A stretch of DNA of 64,000 nucleotides, from positions 1,368,001 through 1,432,000 of the forward strand of contig JAOTOM010005183.1 in the NCBI GenBank assembly GCA_034440615.1. Direction: 5' to 3'. The DNA comes from Ashinkailepas kermadecensis. Its lineage: Eukaryota > Arthropoda > Thecostraca > Neolepadidae. Position 1 is the first letter of the stretch. Each line of letters begins with the position of its first letter. The notes beneath the pieces are model-generated. The model saw nothing but the letters and a program-made list of their open reading frames with translations. It was not told the DNA's origin and made no database searches. Below, piece after piece: positions 53,994 through 64,000 of the stretch. A program made the translations under genes and the position numbers.

Positions 53994-55150
53994 ATGGCCG
54001 ACGATGAAGAAAAGAAGCAGAAGAAGGAAAAGAAGAAGAAAGAGAAAAAGGAGAAAAAGGAGAAGAAAGAGAAGAAAAACAAAAAGGATGCGGATGGGAA
54101 GGAACATAAACATAAAAAAGGTAAGGAAAAGAAGCACCACAAAGACAAAGCCATCACCGACGATGTGGTGGAAGGCGGCGAAGAGGCGCCGGACGACGGC
54201 AAGGGCAAGGGCCGCGATCGGCGGTACTCGATGCTGGTACAGGGCGCTGAGGAGATTGATGGCGGACCGGGGCTCATATACATGGCCTACGTGGTGATGG
54301 ACGATCTGACCGATAAGCTCAAGCTGCTGGATTACGAGCGGGACTTCTGCAAGTCGCTCAAGATGAAGCCACTCAACCGGCATTACTTCTGCTTCTCGTT
54401 TAACGTTGGCGAGCAGTTCTACATATTCACCTCGTTGGCGGCGTGGTTGCTGCGGAAGGTTGGGCGTTCCATGGAGCAGCCCCAGGAGTTCGACGACCCG
54501 AATATCACCATCTCCACTGTACTGGAGCACTGTCGCCAGCTGGAGCTGCATGTCGACTTCCCACCGAGCAAGCTTAAGCAAGGCTGTGGCGAGCAAGTCA
54601 TCTACGTGGTCGATCGGCTGTCAGATCTGGCAATGAAGAGCTGCAACTTCCAGTGGAAGAAGCCAATTATTTCGACCGGCACTGATGCAGAAGACGAAGA
54701 GGACGAGGCCGAGATCACCACCGAGAAGGTAGCGGAAGAGGAATCATCGTCTTCGGAGGAAGAGGAAGAGGGCGCCGTGCTCAACCTGGAGGATCTCAAG
54801 AACCTCAGCATACGGGGTCTCAACCTACAGATGGACATCCAGAAGCCGGACGAGATTCTCGAGTCGACCACCAACACGGAGGAGTGGCGGCTGGAGATGG
54901 AGCGCGTGCTGCCGCAGCTGCGCGTGCAGATTGACGCGGACCAGCGCGACTGGCGTAATCACCTGGACCAGATGCACCGGTATCGCGGTGGGATCGACGA
55001 CTCGCTGTCAGACACTCAGGCGCTGCTGGACAAGCTGCATGGTGATGTCAGCGGCACGCTCGACAAGATTTCCAACCGCGAGAAGTACCTCAACTCCCAG
55101 CTGGAGCGGCCGCTCGGCGACTTCAAGCTGCTCGTCGAAGATCGCGAAAG
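53994..55150 (+). CDS. IFT57: IFT57 exon 1: intraflagellar transport protein 57
   Basis: ATG chosen at 53994 (context AAAATGG, MADDEEKKQ) because conserved sequence begins soon after; the frame is open further 5' but that part has no resemblance to IFT57. Residues ~5-60 are a Lys/Glu-rich extension. Conserved blocks follow: DKLKLLDYERDFCKSLKMKP, LNRHYFCFSFNVGEQFYIF, TSLAAWLLRKVGRSMEQPQE, VDFPPSKLKQGCGEQVIYV, an acidic Ser-rich stretch, DEILESTTNTEEWRLEMERV and the start of the coiled coil. IFT57 is a complex B subunit needed to build cilia. Donor GTCAGT at 55151; ends in phase 2. Confidence 0.95.
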
Positions 55151-56152
55151 GTCAGTCGCAACTGGCTCTGCGAGGAATAGAGTTGGTCGGTTAACCCGGC
55201 ATTGACGGCGGGCCAAATATGTCCCCCCGTCTGTCGAATATTCGCGACAACTTAAAAACACGTTAAGTTAACGCCAAATAATTTTAAACATCGGTCGTTT
55301 CATTAATTCTACGTCTTTTGCCAAACGAAAGAAAAACAAATGAAATCATAGTAGGGCAGGCGTGATTGACGTCAGAGTTACGTCATGCTTGTCGATAGTT
55401 CTGACAAAAACGCATAGGTGCACACAAATTTGACCTGGGAACCGAACGAATGAAGATATTTTATGTCCGTAAATAGGAAGTGGGAGGCAGTTAGTTGATA
55501 ATCAACATATTATGTCATTGTTATTATTATATTTCACTTAGAAATATTGGCATGTTAGCGTTAAAAAATATTCATCAAAAGTACTCTGCAAAGTTTTACC
55601 CTTATATTCAATATTTCGAGAAAAAATAATCGCTCTAGAATTGACTATCAAGAATTTCCCTACCAAATTTTAAACATTTATCAATAAAAATGACTATAAC
55701 TTGAAATGCACCGCAGTGCTTACGCGCCGGCGCTGAGTGGCGCTGACCCGCCGCCGCCGCCGTCGCCGACGGGCGGGCGGGATGGCTTGATGGCTTGATG
55801 GCCTTAATACACACTTCGAGCATAGTTTTGTATGTGCTCTGAGACCGCACGTCACGGCGCTGTCGATTGCCGTTTTATCGGCCAGTATTATTGTACAGTA
55901 TTATTTGTGTTTGTTTCAAAGCAGTATGACCTAAAGAGGTGATATTCGTTTTTTGTGCTGATTGATATCAACTGATAGGGAAAATATATCCCTTTGTGGG
56001 GCATCAGAAGGCATTGCATCCAGTTGTGCTAGTTTTCCCAGAATTTTGCACTCCAGCACGAGAAGCCGGATCCAGAATTCAGCCTTGTCTTTCACAGCAT
56101 TGATAGTCCGTTTCTAGATCGTGATGGAGTTGTGATTTTTCATGATCCCCAG
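55151..56152 (+). other. IFT57 intron
   Basis: GT-AG intron of 1002 bp, AT-rich, with a short (CCG)n-like tract at 55745-55765. No other feature seen. Confidence 0.75.
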
Positions 56153-56459
56153 CGCCCAGGAGGAGTACAAATCCGTGTCTGGCGGCGTGGTGGATCGGTC
56201 GCGGCAGCTGGCCCAGCTCACAGACCAGCTCGAAAACATCAAGCAAGAGCTGGAGGAGCGCGGCACCAGCATGACCGACGGAACGCCGCTCGTCAACATC
56301 CGCAAGGCGCTGAACCGTGTCAAGCAGGAGGTGCAAGGCATGGACGTGCGCATCGGCGTGGTGGAGCACACTCTGCTGCAGTTTCGGCTGCGTGACAAGG
56401 AGGCGCTCCAGCACGATGCCAATGTCCAATTCACCAGCAACAGTATCGGACTCTTCTAG
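56153..56459 (+). CDS. IFT57: IFT57 exon 2: C-terminal coiled coil and stop
   Basis: The acceptor GATCCCCAG ends at 56152. Its first base completes the split codon, giving S-AQEEYKSVSGGVVDRSRQ. Then QLENIKQELEERGTSMTDG, APL-type PLVNIRKALNRVKQEV and MDVRIGVVEHTLLQFRLRD follow; TAG stop at 56457. The 'G.SMTDG.PLV.I...L...KQE...MD.RIG.VEHTLLQ' block is highly characteristic of IFT57. Both exons sum to 1464 nt, 487 residues (vertebrate proteins are about 430; the excess is mainly the N-terminal extension). Confidence 0.95.
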
Positions 56460-57000
56460 TCTTCATTTCGTCAACAACACTGAGAGACCGTTGTACAAGA
56501 CGCAGGCGTGTTTATGCGCAACCTACAGGTACTGCTCGTGCAGAGGATTTGTCCATCCTAGACGCCCGTCAACCGACACGACGGAATCACGGATATATCC
56601 GGTATGGCTGCATGTTAATTGCACAATAGTTCGGTTCATTCCATCTGATTTACGCTGTTGTCAGGTAGGAATCGTCGTGAAAAAGTTTGCGTGTATATAT
56701 GTTTATACATTGCGTGTTTACACTAAGGCGTCGTGTTGAGATGTTTCCAATTCAACATTGGACTTCTAAGGTGTTCAGTTTTCCAGTGGCGAAGTACCTT
56801 GAACTGATGGAACCTGTCATCTTCACTTGAATGAGCTTGCTTGCTGGACTTGCTGGAATTACAATCTGGCTTATTGTATGTATATGCATGGCAATGGGCG
56901 TGCTCGCATCTTCCAGAATCGTTGGCCACGTCAGCAAGCGTCACTTTTAGCAGACCGTATGCGAATAGTATTCACGGTAGCATCAGTAGGGTCCAAACGG
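56460..57000 (+). other. IFT57 3' flank, no gene
   Basis: Likely 3' UTR and beyond. I see no canonical AATAAA in this interval. Confidence 0.45.
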
Positions 57001-57235
57001 CGAGTGCCGGACACCTGGTGTACTCTAACGACAAGACCATCACCATCAGTAGCATGGTGAGTGTCGTTACCTGTTGTACTCTGACGACAGAACACGATTA
57101 CCATCAGTAGCACGGTGAGTGCCGGGTGCCTGTTGTATTCTGACGACAGAACACCATCACCATCAGTAGCACGGTGAGTGCCGGGTGCCTGTTGTATTCT
57201 GACGACAGAACACCATCACCATCAGTAGGACGGCG
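57000..57235 (+). repeat. 59 bp tandem repeat, 3-4 copies
   Basis: Units share CACGGTGAGTGCCGGGTGCC and TGACGACAGAACACCATCAC. The last two copies are spaced exactly 59 bp (57121 and 57180). Confidence 0.88.
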
Positions 57236-57509
57236 AGTCTGTGATAACAATTATTATTTACGTGACTGTGTTACAGTGAGAGAAGGCGACGTTGATGTGA
57301 CTGCCTGCAATTACAACATTTGGACACGATGGACGTATGCAAGCACAATCTATGGGCAGCTTTACGCTGAAGTTTCTTTTGTCATGTGTTGTTCAGCGGA
57401 GGAAATTAGGGCATCATTATTCCATAATGATGATGTGTGACGTGGTGAGAAGAGAAGGCACCACCGACGGTATGGCGTAGTGTTTCTAATGTGTGTCCAA
57501 GCGCCGCCT

Positions 57510-58773
57510 TTGCGTACGTTAGTAGCGGCGTCCCGTCTGTGTGGGTCACGTGTGTCCGGACGGGTGGTGTTGAGTACTGTGACGTACGTTAGGAGCGGCG
57601 TCCCGTCTGTGTGGGTCACGTGTGTCCGGACGGGTGGTGTTGAGTACTGTGACGTACGTTAGTAGCGGCGTCCCGTCTGTGTGGGTCACGTGTGTCCGGA
57701 CGGGTGGTGTTGTGTACTGTGACGTACGTTAGTAGCGGCGTCCCGTCTGTGTGGGTCACGTGTGTCCGGACGGGTGGTGTTGAGTACTGCGACGTACGTT
57801 AGTAGCGGCGTCCCGTCTGTGTGGGTCACGTGTGTCCGGACGGGTGGTGTTGAGTACTGTGACGTACGTTAGTAGCGGCGTCCCGTCTGTGTGGGTCACG
57901 TGTGTCCGGACGGGTGGTGGTGAGTACTGTGACGTACGTTAGTAGCGGCGTCCCGTCTGTGTGGGTCACGTGTGTCCGGACGGGTGGTGTTGAGTACTGC
58001 GACGTACGTTAGTAGCGGCGTCCCGTCTGTGTGGGTCACGTGTGTCCGGACGGGTGGTGTTGAGTACTGCGACGTACGTTAGTAGCGGCGTCCCGTCTGT
58101 GTGGGTCACGTGTGTCCGGACGGGTGGTGTTGAGTACTGCGACGTACGTTAGTAGCGGCGTCCCGTCTGTGTGGGTCACGTGTGTCCGGACGGGTGGTGC
58201 TGAGTACTGTGACGTACGTTAGGAGCGGCGTCCCGTCTGTGTGGGTCACGTGTGTCCGGACGGGTGGTGGTGAGTACTGTGACGTAAGTTAGTAGCGGCG
58301 TCCCGTCTGTGTGGGTCACGTGTCCGGACGGGTGGTGTTGAGTACTGTGACGTACGTTAGTAGCGGCGTCCCGTCTGTGTGGGTCACGTGTGTCCGGACG
58401 GGTGGTGTTGAGTACTGTGACGTACGTTAGGAGCGGCGTCCCGTCTGTGTGGGTCACGTGTGTCCGGACGGGTGGTGTTGAGTACTGTGACGTACGTTAG
58501 GAGCGGCGTCCCGTCTGTGTGGGTCACGTGTGTCCGGACGGGTGGTGTTGAGTACTGTGACGTACGTTAGTAGCGGCGTCCCGTCTGTGTGGGTCACGTG
58601 TGTCCGGACGGGTGGTGTTGAGTACTGTGACGTACGTTAGTAGCGGCGTCCCGTCTGTGTGGGTCACGTGTGTCCGGACGGGTGGTGTTGAGTACTGTGA
58701 CGTACGTTAGGAGCGGCGTCCCGTCTGTGTGGGTCACGTGTGTCCGGACGGGTGGTGTTGAGTACTGTGACGT
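57510..58773 (+). repeat. 60 bp minisatellite, about 21 copies
   Basis: Unit: ACGTTAGTAGCGGCGTCCCG, TCTGTGTGGGTCACGTGTGT, CCGGACGGGTGGTGTTGAGT plus ACTGTGACGT. Copies are nearly identical; a few differ by GTAGC/GGAGC or small deletions (for example two bases near 58321). Each unit includes palindromes CACGTG, TCCGGA and ACGTACGT. Open frames here are artefacts of the 60 bp period. Confidence 0.96.

Positions 58774-64000
<5,227 letters not shown>

Noticed and set aside
57510..58773. Possible CRISPR array (regular direct repeats)
   Set aside because: Units are contiguous without unique spacers, the genome is eukaryotic and no cas genes are present.

Overview
This is a eukaryotic (metazoan) window. 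Two conserved animal genes, both on the + strand, sit in repeat-rich DNA. Spliced exons with GT-AG junctions, an IFT57 gene (ciliated animals), a tRNA-derived SINE family, Penelope-like, Ty3/gypsy, LINE and hAT-like elements and very abundant minisatellites point to an invertebrate. A short TTAGG-type tract is compatible with an arthropod (a crustacean is a guess), but nothing here fixes the phylum.

Layout. 1-32409: the 3' part of a PDZD8 gene. I resolve 15 exons whose phases agree at every junction and sum to 2556 nt (851 codons plus stop). They encode, in order, the SMP lipid-transfer domain, a C2-like stretch, a PDZ domain split over two exons, a low-complexity linker, a second C2-like stretch, a C1 zinc finger split over two exons, a Ser/Pro-rich linker and a C-terminal coiled coil. 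The 5' end lies outside the window. Its introns carry minisatellites, a compound microsatellite, SINEs, a 3.8 kb DNA transposon with ~290 bp terminal inverted repeats and a decayed hAT-like transposase (24408-28190), and a 5'-truncated LINE (28706-30336).

32410-53993: an intergenic transposon graveyard. It holds a 3.6 kb Ty3/gypsy LTR element on the minus strand with a 462 bp hAT MITE inside it, a 168 bp palindrome made of Penelope-type ends, and a Penelope-like element (RT plus GIY-YIG, minus strand) next to an uninterrupted gypsy Gag-Pol reading frame, both between inverted repeats. It also holds a Mutator-like foldback MITE and a 2.75 kb hAT-like non-autonomous element (49443-52194) filled with a degenerate ~21 bp satellite and a 59 bp near-exact copy of IFT57 exon sequence.

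53994-56459: a two-exon IFT57 gene (intraflagellar transport complex B), 487 codons with a lysine-rich N-terminal extension. 56460-64000: non-coding, with a 59 bp repeat, a 21-copy 60 bp minisatellite and a 950 bp compound microsatellite.

The two host genes are unrelated in pathway: PDZD8 acts in lipid transfer at ER contact sites, IFT57 in ciliary transport. The most interesting signals are the gene-fragment-bearing transposon at 49443-52194 and the repeated duplication of exon-boundary sequence in PDZD8, including seven GTACGT donor sites at an exact 58 bp spacing.
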